From an uncultured bacterium (GTDB lineage: Bacteria > Verrucomicrobiota > Kiritimatiellia > CAIKKV01 > CAIJXV01), in assembly GCA_903824675.1 (NCBI GenBank), contig CAIJXV010000086.1, forward strand, positions 46,700-110,699: 64,000 nt of DNA, read 5' to 3'. Below the pieces are notes generated by a model that saw only the letters and a list, made by a program, of their open reading frames with translations, made no database searches and was not told where the DNA came from. Numbering within the stretch: position 1 is the stretch's first letter; every line of letters starts with the position of its first letter. Of the stretch, positions 24,646 to 33,268 are shown piece after piece. The position numbers and the translations under genes are program-made.

Positions 24646-25499
24646 CGTCGCACCTCGTTGGTTGGAGCCGTTCCCCCGGGCAAAAGCGACACCGGACACT
24701 CAATCCGGATGGGCTGAGATCGGGCATCGACCCGGTCTTGGGTATCGCTCCAGAAATCGGGCTTCGACGGCTTTCCGGGCCAGTTGAATTCATAAAGGAT
24801 TTCCACGTAGGGATGATCCGGGAGCGCGATCCATTCCCGCCGAATCCGTTCGCCACGAATGCCTCCTTCGCGGTAGACAAGCCGCCCCAGGAGGGCATAA
24901 TAACGCAAAGATCGTCCCTCCACCCCACCGGGCAAACTGGCCCATTCCAACCCATCTACTTCGGCCAGGGTGCTTTGTGTGTCCGCCTTTTTCCATGAAA
25001 TGTCCGCCTCGTTGAGGATCAACACCCGGTCTTTTCCAAATCGCCGGATCCACGGATCGAGATCCGCCGGATCCGACAACATTCCCAAGGGCGCGAGAAA
25101 CGTAGGTTTCCATTCGCGATTTTCGTCCCGTACCAAGATCGCCGTTAAACGGGTCATTTCGATTTCGTCACGTCCGCCGGGTCTCCAGCCCCATCGGGCT
25201 TTACCGATCCGGATTTCGCCTGATGCCCCCCCTTGATCACTCCGCATCTCGAGTTCATAGGCCACTAAATCGCAGGGCCATTGAATCCGGGCTCTGGCAA
25301 GAGTCCAGGCCACTCCGGTTGTTTCCTGAAGTCGATCGGCCACCATCGACTGAAAGGCCCGGGAACTGACCAGCCACCAGATACCGGCGGCGCCGAAAAC
25401 CAGTAGCAAAATCAGCGCCATTCCGAATTGAAGCAGCCGCCAGGCACAGCCGGGAGCCGACGGCTCGTTTCCTTGTTGTCCGTTGGGCTGGGCATTCAT
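24642..25499 (-). CDS. Single-pass membrane protein with AsmA-like N-terminus, unknown function
   Basis: A 285-residue protein with one N-terminal membrane helix (LLQFGMALILLLVFGAAGIWWLV) followed by a periplasmic domain. The stretch after the helix (ADRLQETTGVAWTLARARIQWPCDLVAYELEM) resembles the opening of AsmA/DUF748 proteins, a group linked to lipid transport across the envelope. The remainder is not recognised. It overlaps yggS upstream and the heptose kinase downstream by 4 bases each, so it is locked into the LPS gene train. A role in envelope assembly is an inference from context. Confidence 0.7.
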   Translation of the reverse strand: MNAQPNGQQGNEPSAPGCAWRLLQFGMALILLLVFGAAGIWWLVSSRAFQSMVADRLQETTGVAWTLARARIQWPCDLVAYELEMRSDQGGASGEIRIGKARWGWRPGGRDEIEMTRLTAILVRDENREWKPTFLAPLGMLSDPADLDPWIRRFGKDRVLILNEADISWKKADTQSTLAEVDGLEWASLPGGVEGRSLRYYALLGRLVYREGGIRGERIRREWIALPDHPYVEILYEFNWPGKPSKPDFWSDTQDRVDARSQPIRIECPVSLLPGGTAPTNEVRR

Positions 25500-26203
25500 T
25501 CGGCAGGCACCTCCGGTCGGATTCGCGGCCCAAAAAGAATCGACCCCAATCGAATCCAGGTAGCCCCCTCCTCGACGGCCACTTCAAAATCACCCGACAT
25601 TCCCATCGATAGATCCGGCAAATCCAACCCGGCTTGAATCTGCATCCGGTCACGAAGGTCGCGTAAGGCGCGAAACCATGGCCGAACCTCTTCCGGTTCA
25701 CGAACCGCCGGAGGAACGGTCATCAATCCCACCACCTGAACATTAAACAATTTCTGCGAAATCTCCAAAACCGGACCGACCTCGTCGGGCGACAATCCAT
25801 TTTTACTGGCTTCGCCGGCGACATTGACTTCCAGGCAAACCGGCATGGTCTTGCCCTCCTCTCGCGCCGCGCTGTCGATGAGGAGCAATAACCGTTCGGA
25901 ATCCACACTGTGAATCATGCTGAAATAGTGGATGGCTTCGCGAACTTTGTTGCTTTGGAGATGGCCGATTAAATGCCATTCGAGATGGCCGGGACACAAG
26001 GAAATCTTTTGACGCGCCTCCTGAACCCGATTTTCACCGATACACCGGAACCCGGCGCCGGCTGCTTCCATGACTGTTTCAGGACCATACGTTTTGGCCA
26101 CCGGCAGAAGGTGAACCGAATCCGGTGCCCGGCCGGCTCTGAGGCAAGCAGCCTCAATCCGGCTGCGAACCGCTGCAACTCGTTCATGGAATGAATCTAA
26201 CAC
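25496..26203 (-). CDS. yggS: PLP homeostasis protein, YggS/PLPBP family
   Basis: A 235-residue alanine-racemase-fold single-domain protein: LLPVAKTYGPETV with the PLP Lys, GENRVQEARQK, LEWHLIGHLQSNK, VCLEVNVAGEASKNGL, GLMTVPP and LSMGMSGDFEVAVEEGATWIRLGSILFG. It binds pyridoxal phosphate and buffers its level; no enzyme activity is established for the family. The GTG at 26203 is preferred because GGAGG stands six bases before it; the frame is open further upstream but has no homology there. Confidence 0.94.
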   Translation of the reverse strand: MLDSFHERVAAVRSRIEAACLRAGRAPDSVHLLPVAKTYGPETVMEAAGAGFRCIGENRVQEARQKISLCPGHLEWHLIGHLQSNKVREAIHYFSMIHSVDSERLLLLIDSAAREEGKTMPVCLEVNVAGEASKNGLSPDEVGPVLEISQKLFNVQVVGLMTVPPAVREPEEVRPWFRALRDLRDRMQIQAGLDLPDLSMGMSGDFEVAVEEGATWIRLGSILFGPRIRPEVPAE

Positions 26204-26258
26204 ATGACCCTCCGCTCGCCTGCACGCGTAAGGTAATACCATACAGCAAGGGCACCCG

Positions 26259-26292
26259 CAATCCAAATCACGAAATCCAAATATCAAAAAAA
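26259..26292. repeat. Degenerate heptamer repeat
   Basis: In the 200-base gap between recR and yggS the plus strand reads AATCCAA, ATCACGA, AATCCAA, ATATCAA, then poly-A: four imperfect 7-base units in a row. The strand is strongly A-rich compared with the surrounding GC-rich DNA. Such 7-base degenerate tracts are dispersed in intergenic regions of some PVC-group genomes. The function is unknown. The rest of the gap holds nothing recognisable. Confidence 0.45.
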
Positions 26293-26403
26293 TGTGGTCT
26301 TGCTGAATCTGCCCCCATCCGGGCAACTTTTTTGCGCCATACCCGATTAAGTTGATAGACGGGAATACTTCGTCGGTTCCCCACCCTCCAGGGCGGTCTG
26401 CCA

Positions 26404-27033
26404 TCAGTCATCCCGTCGGCGATTCACGGGAATGACTTCATTTCGCCCAGCCATAGCCCGCGATAAAGTGAGGGGATCGGCATAACCGATGCCACTCGCA
26501 GCAGGAAGGCCGAAGGCCGGGCGTGTCACCCGGACGTTCAACGGCTTCAGTCTCTCCGCGAGGTAAATCGCGGTTGAATCGCTTTCGACATGGGTATTAA
26601 GGGCCAGGACCACTTCTTCAATACCTTCCTTGCGAACCCGATCCAGCAGCGCGCCGATCCGAAGATCGTCGGGTGAAGTCCCTTGCATGGGGGAAATATG
26701 TCCCATCAATGCATGATAGCGGCCCCGGAACCCACCGGTTTTTTCGATGGCCGGTATATCACCCGGATCCTCTACCACGCACAATAGATGAGAATCCCGG
26801 TCTGTTCCCACACAAAAACGACAAAGCGCCTGATCCGCGCCCGTCAGGCATCCACATTGGGGACACGTTCGGACCTCGTTAAGGGCCGTCTGCAAAGTAT
26901 CGATGAGCGCCCGGGATAAATCACGGGAATCGCCCATCAGACGATACGCCATCCGCGCCGCCGAACGCTTGCCGATGCCGGGCAATCGGCTGAGACAGGC
27001 GGTTAGTCGTTCTAGATGGGGCTCGGCATCCAT
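26404..27033 (-). CDS. recR: Recombination mediator RecR
   Basis: A 209-residue RecR: helix-hairpin-helix (LSRLPGIGKRSAARMAY), C4 zinc finger (CPQCG and CRFC), TOPRIM domain with LCVVEDPGDIPAIEKTG, and the C-terminal RPAFGLPAASGIGYADPLTLSRAM. It works with RecF/RecO to load RecA on gapped DNA. It follows ybaB by 9 bases in the conserved dnaX-ybaB-recR order. Confidence 0.96.
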   Translation of the reverse strand: MDAEPHLERLTACLSRLPGIGKRSAARMAYRLMGDSRDLSRALIDTLQTALNEVRTCPQCGCLTGADQALCRFCVGTDRDSHLLCVVEDPGDIPAIEKTGGFRGRYHALMGHISPMQGTSPDDLRIGALLDRVRKEGIEEVVLALNTHVESDSTAIYLAERLKPLNVRVTRPAFGLPAASGIGYADPLTLSRAMAGRNEVIPVNRRRDD

Positions 27034-27042
27034 GAGGGTGGC

Positions 27043-27351
27043 TCACATTCCCGGCAAGCGCATGCCGGCCGTGACTTTACCCATTTCTTGGTTAGCGACT
27101 TCTTTGGCTGCTTTCAAAGCGCCATCAACTGCGGCCAAAACCAGATCCTCTAACAAATCCACATCCGTGGGATTAACGACCTTCGGATCGATCTTGATCT
27201 TGGCCAGTGTCCCATCCGCGCGGGCCGTCGCCACCACCATCCCGCCCCCGCTTGTAAAGTCAATCGTACGATTGACCAATTCCGTCTGGACCCGTTCGAG
27301 ATCCTTTTGCATCGACATTGCCTGCTTCATCAATTTAGCAATATTGGCCAT
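27043..27351 (-). CDS. ybaB: Nucleoid-associated protein, YbaB/EbfC family
   Basis: A 102-residue protein with the YbaB pattern: N-terminal helix MANIAKLMKQAMSMQKDLERVQTEL, a central GGGMVVATARADGTLAKIKIDPKVV and a C-terminal helix. It binds DNA as a dimer with tweezer-like helices. It lies between dnaX and recR, as in most bacteria. Confidence 0.95.
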   Translation of the reverse strand: MANIAKLMKQAMSMQKDLERVQTELVNRTIDFTSGGGMVVATARADGTLAKIKIDPKVVNPTDVDLLEDLVLAAVDGALKAAKEVANQEMGKVTAGMRLPGM

Positions 27352-27375
27352 GGCTGATCCTTTCCTTGAATCGGG

Positions 27376-28758
27376 TCACTTATCCGTGTCACGGATCGAC
27401 ACAATCCGCCCGTTGAATGTTTCTAAAACAGCCTTAACTCCGGGATCCTCTACCCAATACTCTTGTGAACGCCTCGGCCCGGTTGAGGGACGTGGAACCA
27501 CGGGACTCTGAAGCGGTTTCGTCGCTTCCATCCTGGGAGCCCCTGTCTCACTCCGCGCGGGCCCCGCGGGGGCTTGGACCGGCGCGTCCGGAGGGTCCGA
27601 TGGACCCGCCGCCGGACCTCCTCCCATCAAACCGCCCAGGCGGGCGATCAGTTCATCAATCGACACGACACCGGATGCCCGGGCACAACGAATCAGGGCC
27701 GTCTCGACCAGTATCCGGCGGGATAGAGCAAAACGAATGCGATCTTCGGCCTGCATCAGGATCTCCGCCATTCGCAATAATCGCTCGGCGTCGGTCAGCT
27801 TTGCCAATTCCCGAAGACGTTCGGCCTGTTCCGGCAAAAGATCCCCCACCGCATTGCCATCCCCGGCGCAAATGGTCACCAATAGATTGCGGATCTGTTC
27901 CAGAAACTCAACGACCAGACGAGCCATATCCTTGCCGGCTTCATCCAGATGGCCGAGAGTTGAAATCAGGATGGGGATTTCCCCCTTGAGCACCGCTTCC
28001 ATCAACTGGTCCAAAACTTTGCGTGAAACCAAGCCGAATACCGACAGCACATCCGCTTCCGTAATCGTGTCCCCACGGAAGGCGATTAATTGATCCAGTG
28101 CCGATTCGGCATCACGCAAGCCCCCTTCCGCTCCCCGGGCGATGGCCAGCAACGCATCGGGTTCAATTTTCACCTTTTCGGTTTTGGCGATCAAAGCCAG
28201 CCGTTCGACAATCAAGGGGGTTGTAATCCGCCGCAGATCGAATCGCTGGCACCGCGACAAAATAGTCGGAAGGATCTTTTGAACCTCGGTAGTGGCAAAG
28301 ATGAATTTGACGTGCGGCGGTGGCTCTTCGAGAGTTTTTAGAAGTGCGTTGAATGCCGGCGTACTCAACATATGGACTTCGTCAATGATGTAAATCTTGA
28401 ATTTGCCCTGGGTTGGTGCATAACGGACATTATCCCGCAGATCGCGGACCTGATCCACCCCGTTATTGGAAGCACCGTCAATTTCGATGACATCGAGACT
28501 ACGGCCGGCGGTGATATCAACACAACTGGGGCATTTGCCACAAGGCGTTATCGTCGGGCCGTTCTTGCAATTCAACGCCTTAGAGAAAATCCGCGCCAGA
28601 GAAGTCTTACCAATGCCCCGGGGACCGGTGAACAAATAAGCATGGGCCAATCGACCGGTTTTGATGGCATTTGCCAACGTGTCGGTGACATGGTTTTGTC
28701 CAACCACCTCATCGAAGAGCTGGGGACGCCATTTTCGTGCTAAGACTTCATAGCCCAT
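27376..28758 (-). CDS. dnaX: DNA polymerase III clamp-loader subunit gamma/tau
   Basis: A 460-residue AAA+ clamp loader with Walker A GPRGIGKTSLARIF (Lys51), the zinc-binding cysteines CKNGPTITPCGKCPSC, Walker B IYIIDEVHMLS and sensor 1 FIFATTEVQKI. The C-terminus is short and Pro/Ala-rich, closer to the gamma size (about 430) than to full tau (about 640), so a long polymerase-binding tail is missing or reduced. I see no A-rich slippery heptamer for programmed frameshifting. The SRP RNA gene lies just upstream on the same strand, a common pairing. Confidence 0.95.
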   Translation of the reverse strand: MGYEVLARKWRPQLFDEVVGQNHVTDTLANAIKTGRLAHAYLFTGPRGIGKTSLARIFSKALNCKNGPTITPCGKCPSCVDITAGRSLDVIEIDGASNNGVDQVRDLRDNVRYAPTQGKFKIYIIDEVHMLSTPAFNALLKTLEEPPPHVKFIFATTEVQKILPTILSRCQRFDLRRITTPLIVERLALIAKTEKVKIEPDALLAIARGAEGGLRDAESALDQLIAFRGDTITEADVLSVFGLVSRKVLDQLMEAVLKGEIPILISTLGHLDEAGKDMARLVVEFLEQIRNLLVTICAGDGNAVGDLLPEQAERLRELAKLTDAERLLRMAEILMQAEDRIRFALSRRILVETALIRCARASGVVSIDELIARLGGLMGGGPAAGPSDPPDAPVQAPAGPARSETGAPRMEATKPLQSPVVPRPSTGPRRSQEYWVEDPGVKAVLETFNGRIVSIRDTDK

Positions 28759-28790
28759 GAAAGATCCACATCCGTTTTATGAATAATAAT

Positions 28791-28921
28791 CCGGAGAGCA
28801 CACTCCAGATCAGAAAGCCCTGCGGCACCTGCGGAACCGACTTGCCGTTGCTACCTTCCGGTCCTGGCGGAATTTCGCCGGTCCGCACTGCACAGGATCC
28901 AATCCTTCATGTGCTCCCCGG
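28791..28921 (-). ncRNA. ffs: Signal recognition particle RNA, small bacterial (4.5S) type
   Basis: On the minus strand the conserved domain IV is clear: GCCAGGACCGGAAGGTAGCA (tetraloop-like and symmetric-loop bases), opposed by the asymmetric partner. The two ends pair over 11-12 bases (CCGGGGAGCACA with TGTGCTCTCCGG), closing a single long hairpin of about 131 nucleotides with no Alu domain. The RNA binds Ffh and targets membrane proteins to the translocon. It ends 32 bases before the dnaX start and may share its transcript. The limits come from the terminal helix. Confidence 0.9.
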
Positions 28922-29115
28922 AAAGTGTTGTCATGCCCTTCCGCGACTCCGAATGCCGGATACGTCTGCACGAAACCCTACCAGCTTGACGGAGAACCCA
29001 TAAAGTACATCACATCGGACCGGCACGGCAAGAAAAAACCCCGTCGCATTCAAAAGCCTGTCGGAGATCAAGTCCACCCTTCCCATCGCTTATCAAATAG
29101 GATACAAAGATCAGC

Positions 29116-29859
29116 ATGAGGCTGACGACATATTCAAGAATTACCACCGCCGCAGAGGTCCGCACCGCGCTCGCAGCGTTAGGCTCGCCCCGCAAAGCCG
29201 GAGAACTGGCTCGCTTTTTTAAAACCGCACCCGGCCAATATGGTGAAGGAGATCATTTTCTAGGCCTAACCGTGCCCTTACAACGTCAACTGGTGGCCCA
29301 GTTTAAGAATCTGCCGCTCGAGCAAGCCGTGCGACTACTCAAACATAATAGATTTCACGAAGAACGGCTGACCGCTCTGCTCTTCCTGGTGCGGCATTTC
29401 CAACAAGCACCAACTGAAGCAGCCCGCAAACAGGTGGTAGCGGCCTATCTGGCAAACCTGAAGTGGGTGAATAACTGGGACTTAGTCGATTTGAGCGCCC
29501 CCCATATTTTAGGGGCCTGGCTTATTAATCGAGATCGATCCCTTCTCTACAAGATGGTCACTTCGCGAGTCTTGTGGCAACGCCGCATCGCGATCCTGGC
29601 CACTTTCCACTTCATTTATCACGGCCAATCGCATGACACCTTAGCCTTGGCTGAACAACTCTTGGATGATCAGGAAGATCTCATGCATAAAGCCGCGGGC
29701 TGGATGCTCCGCGAAGTTGGAAAAAGAGTCAGTCTGACAGATTTAAGGGGGTTTCTGAAAAAGCATGCCCCTCGCATGCCCCGGACCATGCTGCGCTATG
29801 CCATTGAACGATTGAGCGAAGCCGAACGTCAGAAATGGATGGCTGCTCAATTTGCTTGA
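29116..29859 (+). CDS. DNA alkylation repair protein, AlkD-like
   Basis: A 247-residue all-helical HEAT-repeat protein of the AlkD/DUF1810-type glycosylase family: YGEGDHFLGLTVPLQRQLVAQF, NRFHEERLTALLFLV, VNNWDLVDLSAPHILG, VLWQRRIAILATFHFI and MLREVGKRV. AlkD-type enzymes remove N3- and N7-alkylpurines by wrapping the DNA without base flipping. It is divergent from the SRP RNA gene. No partner genes are adjacent. The 194 bases upstream (28922-29115) show no other gene. Confidence 0.9.
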   Translation: MRLTTYSRITTAAEVRTALAALGSPRKAGELARFFKTAPGQYGEGDHFLGLTVPLQRQLVAQFKNLPLEQAVRLLKHNRFHEERLTALLFLVRHFQQAPTEAARKQVVAAYLANLKWVNNWDLVDLSAPHILGAWLINRDRSLLYKMVTSRVLWQRRIAILATFHFIYHGQSHDTLALAEQLLDDQEDLMHKAAGWMLREVGKRVSLTDLRGFLKKHAPRMPRTMLRYAIERLSEAERQKWMAAQFA

Positions 29860-29975
29860 TGTTGCCCCTTTTCCAGTGCATTTTATGGGGATGCAAAGCT
29901 TATCCTTCCCAGTGGATGGAATGGCAACAAACACAACTTAACCGACTGTTATCCCGCCCCAAATAGGAACTCCAA

Positions 29976-31466
29976 ATGAAAGACCTGCTAAATACGCCAG
30001 CCATCAAACTCGGTGTCGTGGGGGTAAGCCGCGATTGTTTTCCTCGCCCTCTAACGGAAACCCGCCTCAAAAATGTCATGGCCGAATGCCGAAAACTCAA
30101 GTTACCTGTCGTAGCCTGCCCCACCATCATCGAAACCGAAAAAGATGCTCTTCAGGCGGTTGACCAATTGAACGCCGCCGGAGCCAATGCCGCGGTTGTA
30201 TATCTGGGTAATTTCGGACCGGAAGGGCCCCTGACCATTTTCGCCCAACGCTTTGGTAAGCCGTTCATGCTGTGCGCCGCCGCAGAAGAAAGCGTCAAGT
30301 CCTTGGTTGACGGACGGGGTGATGCCTATTGCGGCATGTTGAACGCCTCGATCAACTGCGGGCTACGGAACCTTCATCCCCATCTACCGGCCATGCCGGT
30401 CGGGCTTCCTCCGGCCATCGCCCAAATGATTGCCCATTTTACAGATGTCGCCAGGGTGGTTGTCGGGATTCGCAATCTGAAAACCTTTTCATTCGGCCCC
30501 CGCCCCCAGGATTTCTACGCCTGCAATGCACCGATCAAACCCCTGTATGAACTGGGAATCGAGGTCATGGAAAACTCCGAACTGGATATGTATGTCCTGT
30601 TCCAATCGATGGCGGGAAAAACCCGGGAAATCGACGCCATCGCCCGGTCCATGGCAAAAGAACTCGGTGTTGGCAATAAATTCCCTGACAAACTGAAACA
30701 GTTGGCCCAGTTCGAATTAGCCCTGACCACCTTTTTCGAGGACAACCTTGGTTCGCGTCAATTCGGTGTGTTCGCCAATAAATGCTGGCCTTCCTTTGAA
30801 AAAGCTTTTGGCTTTGTCCCCTGCTTCATCAACAGCCGTCTGGCGGCACGCGGCATACCGGCCGCTTGTGAAGTGGACATCTATGGAGCTGTCTCGGAAT
30901 ACATGGTCCAGCTGGCCACTCAATTTCCCGCAACCCTCCTCGATGTCAACAACACCGTCCCTGACGATCTGCCCTTGAGCGATTTGAAGGGAGCCACCCG
31001 CCGAGACCTGTTCATGGGTTTCCATTGCGGCAACACGGCCAGTTGTTGTCTGTGCGACGGCTATTGCATGAAATATCAATTGATCATGCATCGGCTCATG
31101 GAACCGGATCAGGATCCCAATATTACTTGTGGCACGCTGGAAGGGCGTCTACGCCCCGGTGCGACCACGGTCTTCCGTCTGCAGGGAACCGCTGATTGCC
31201 GTCTCCAATCCTATCTCGCCGAAGGGCATATTCTGGACGCCGATCCCTGCTCCTTCGGGGGAATCGGTATCTTTGCCATGCCGGATTTTGCGCGATTCTA
31301 CCGGCACATCCTGATTGGCCGCCAGTTCCCGCATCATGCGGCCATCGGCTTTGCCCATGCCGGCGCGGTTCTCTTCGACGCCGCAAAACTCCTCGGCATT
31401 CCCGATCTCTTTACGCCCCGCCTTGCAGGCGATCGGTATCCCGATGAAAATCCCTTCACCCGTTAA
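29976..31466 (+). CDS. L-fucose/L-arabinose isomerase family protein
   Basis: A 496-residue cytoplasmic sugar isomerase of the FucI/AraA superfamily: an N-terminal Rossmann-like region (KLGVVGVSRDCFPRPLTETRL, AAVVYLGNFGPEGPL), a middle domain and a C-terminal region with GFHCGNTASCCL and FGGIGIFAM. As the first gene of a ribulokinase/epimerase operon it most likely isomerises L-arabinose to L-ribulose, so it substitutes for a standard AraA, which I do not see. A fucose-type aldose substrate is the alternative. AGGAAC precedes the ATG. The 115-base leader contains a TGTTGCC/GGCAACA inverted repeat of unknown meaning. Confidence 0.82.
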   Translation: MKDLLNTPAIKLGVVGVSRDCFPRPLTETRLKNVMAECRKLKLPVVACPTIIETEKDALQAVDQLNAAGANAAVVYLGNFGPEGPLTIFAQRFGKPFMLCAAAEESVKSLVDGRGDAYCGMLNASINCGLRNLHPHLPAMPVGLPPAIAQMIAHFTDVARVVVGIRNLKTFSFGPRPQDFYACNAPIKPLYELGIEVMENSELDMYVLFQSMAGKTREIDAIARSMAKELGVGNKFPDKLKQLAQFELALTTFFEDNLGSRQFGVFANKCWPSFEKAFGFVPCFINSRLAARGIPAACEVDIYGAVSEYMVQLATQFPATLLDVNNTVPDDLPLSDLKGATRRDLFMGFHCGNTASCCLCDGYCMKYQLIMHRLMEPDQDPNITCGTLEGRLRPGATTVFRLQGTADCRLQSYLAEGHILDADPCSFGGIGIFAMPDFARFYRHILIGRQFPHHAAIGFAHAGAVLFDAAKLLGIPDLFTPRLAGDRYPDENPFTR

Positions 31467-31504
31467 TTCGACCTGTTGGATTTATTGCAAAATAAAGGAT
31501 GCCC

Positions 31505-33205
31505 ATGAAAAGTTATGCGTTGGGACTTGATTATGGAACTAATTCCTGCCGGTCGGTTTTGATTGATCTGGCGGATGGAACGGAACTCGCCACCCATGTA
31601 TTCCCCTATCCCACCGGTGAAGCCGGGATTCTCCTGGACGCCAAGGACCCTAATCTTGCCCGACAAAATCCCCAGGATTATGTCGATGGATTGTCAGCCA
31701 TCGTCAAAGGCGCCCTGGCAAAGGCCCGTAAAGTCGACCGCCGGTTTGATCCCCTGCGGGTCGTTGGCATCGGCGTCGATACCACGGGAAGCACCCCTAT
31801 GCCCGTCGACGCATCCGGCACGCCGCTGGGTCTGCTGCCCCAATTCCGTAAAAACCTGAACGCCATGGCCTGGTTGTGGAAGGATCACACCAGCTATCGC
31901 GAAGCGGCAGAGATCACCGATCTTGCGGGCAAATTGCGTCCCCACTATCTCGCCAAATGCGGCGGCATCTATTCCTCCGAATGGTTCTGGAGTAAAGTGC
32001 TCCATTGTTGCAGAGTTGATCCCGCCGTCTTCAAGGCCGCCCATAGTTGGGTGGAATATTGTGATTGGATTCCTGCTCTCTTGACCGGCAATCTCCAGCC
32101 GTCCCGGACCGTTCGGGGTATTTGCGCCGCCGGGCATAAGGCGATGTATTGCCGGGAATGGGGCGGGTTGCCCGACGCGAAGTTTCTCGCCCGGCTCGAT
32201 CCCCACCTGGCCGATCTGCGCGGACGACTTTATGACGAGGCGGTCCCCTCGGATCAACTCGCCGGCCGGCTTACCGCAGAATGGGCGGCCAGACTGGGAC
32301 TCAAGCCCGGGATCGCGGTTGCGGTGGGCGCTTTCGATGCCCACATGGGGGGGGTCGGAGCGGGTATTCGGGAAGGCACCCTGGTCAAGATCCTGGGCAC
32401 CAGTACCTGTGACATGATGGTCATGCAAAATACCCGCAAATTGGCCGATATCCCCGGCGTTTGTGGAATCGTCAACGGGTCCGTCCTTCCCGGTTATTTC
32501 GGCATCGAGGCTGGACAGTCGGCCGTGGGCGATATTTTCCTCTGGTTTGTTAATAATCTGGTGCCGGATTCCTACGGCAAAACCATCGACGAAAAATTCA
32601 AATCACTGGATCAAGCGGCATCCCGCCAAAAACCAGGCGAACACGGTTTGTTGGCATTGGATTGGAACAATGGCAACCGCACCATTCTGGTTGATGCCCG
32701 ACTGAGTGGGTTGCTGGTCGGACAAACCCTCCACACGCGTGCGCATGAAATCTACCGGGCTCTGATCGAGGCCACGGCATTCGGCGCTCTGACCATCATC
32801 AATCGTATTGAGGAATATGGTGTACCGGTCCGGGAAATTGTCAATTGCGGGGGACTCGCCACCAAAAGTCCGGTCCTGATGCAGATTTATGCCGATGTGA
32901 CCGGACGCCCGATGAAGGTTTCGCGCAGTGACCAGACCTGTGCCGTGGGCGCTGCCCTTTTGGGTGCCGTCGCCGCCGGGAAAGCAGCGGGTGGGTTTGC
33001 TACTGTCGCGTCCGCCCAGAGGGCTCTATGTGGGATTCGCCCAACCCTCTATCGTCCGCAACCCGCCGCCCACAAAGCCTACCGGGAACTCTATCGTCTA
33101 TATCGTGAATTACACGATGCCTTTGGCACCCCGGGATGGACAGGGCGTCTGGATCGCGTCATGAAGGACCTGATTATCCTGCGCGAACAGCAACGCAAAG
33201 GATGA
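31505..33205 (+). CDS. araB: L-ribulokinase, FGGY family
   Basis: A 566-residue FGGY sugar kinase with ATP-binding phosphate motifs LGLDYGTNSCRSVLID at the N-terminus and GTSTCDMMV in the middle, the catalytic-domain AWLWKDHT, and the AraB-like ALDWNNGNRTILVDARLSGLLVGQTLHT. It phosphorylates L-ribulose. ATG 31505 is preferred over 31499 since AAAGGA is then at ideal distance. It follows the isomerase by 38 bases and precedes araD. Confidence 0.92.
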   Translation: MKSYALGLDYGTNSCRSVLIDLADGTELATHVFPYPTGEAGILLDAKDPNLARQNPQDYVDGLSAIVKGALAKARKVDRRFDPLRVVGIGVDTTGSTPMPVDASGTPLGLLPQFRKNLNAMAWLWKDHTSYREAAEITDLAGKLRPHYLAKCGGIYSSEWFWSKVLHCCRVDPAVFKAAHSWVEYCDWIPALLTGNLQPSRTVRGICAAGHKAMYCREWGGLPDAKFLARLDPHLADLRGRLYDEAVPSDQLAGRLTAEWAARLGLKPGIAVAVGAFDAHMGGVGAGIREGTLVKILGTSTCDMMVMQNTRKLADIPGVCGIVNGSVLPGYFGIEAGQSAVGDIFLWFVNNLVPDSYGKTIDEKFKSLDQAASRQKPGEHGLLALDWNNGNRTILVDARLSGLLVGQTLHTRAHEIYRALIEATAFGALTIINRIEEYGVPVREIVNCGGLATKSPVLMQIYADVTGRPMKVSRSDQTCAVGAALLGAVAAGKAAGGFATVASAQRALCGIRPTLYRPQPAAHKAYRELYRLYRELHDAFGTPGWTGRLDRVMKDLIILREQQRKG

Positions 33206-33219
33206 ACAGGATGAACAGT

Positions 33220-33244
33220 AGGCGAAATCAACAGGATTTCGCCT
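33220..33244 (+). repeat. Ten-base-pair hairpin with ACAGGATGA-type repeats between araB and araD
   Basis: AGGCGAAATC (33220-33229) pairs perfectly with GATTTCGCCT (33235-33244) around an AACAG loop. Directly before it, GGATGAACAGGATGAACAG is a tandem duplication, and ACAGGAT recurs in the hairpin loop. No T-tract follows, so it is not a classic terminator. It could stabilise the upstream mRNA part or be a dispersed repeat element. Confidence 0.55.
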
Positions 33245-33268
33245 CGATCAGATAACGGGAGGATCGAC

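Noticed and set aside
27376..28758. Programmed frameshift in dnaX for gamma/tau
   Set aside because: No A-rich slippery heptamer with hairpin seen; the full-length product is already about gamma size.
29860..29975. Operator from the TGTTGCC/GGCAACA inverted repeat
   Set aside because: Arms are 56 bases apart, too far for a single dimer site, with no regulator gene nearby; only mentioned.
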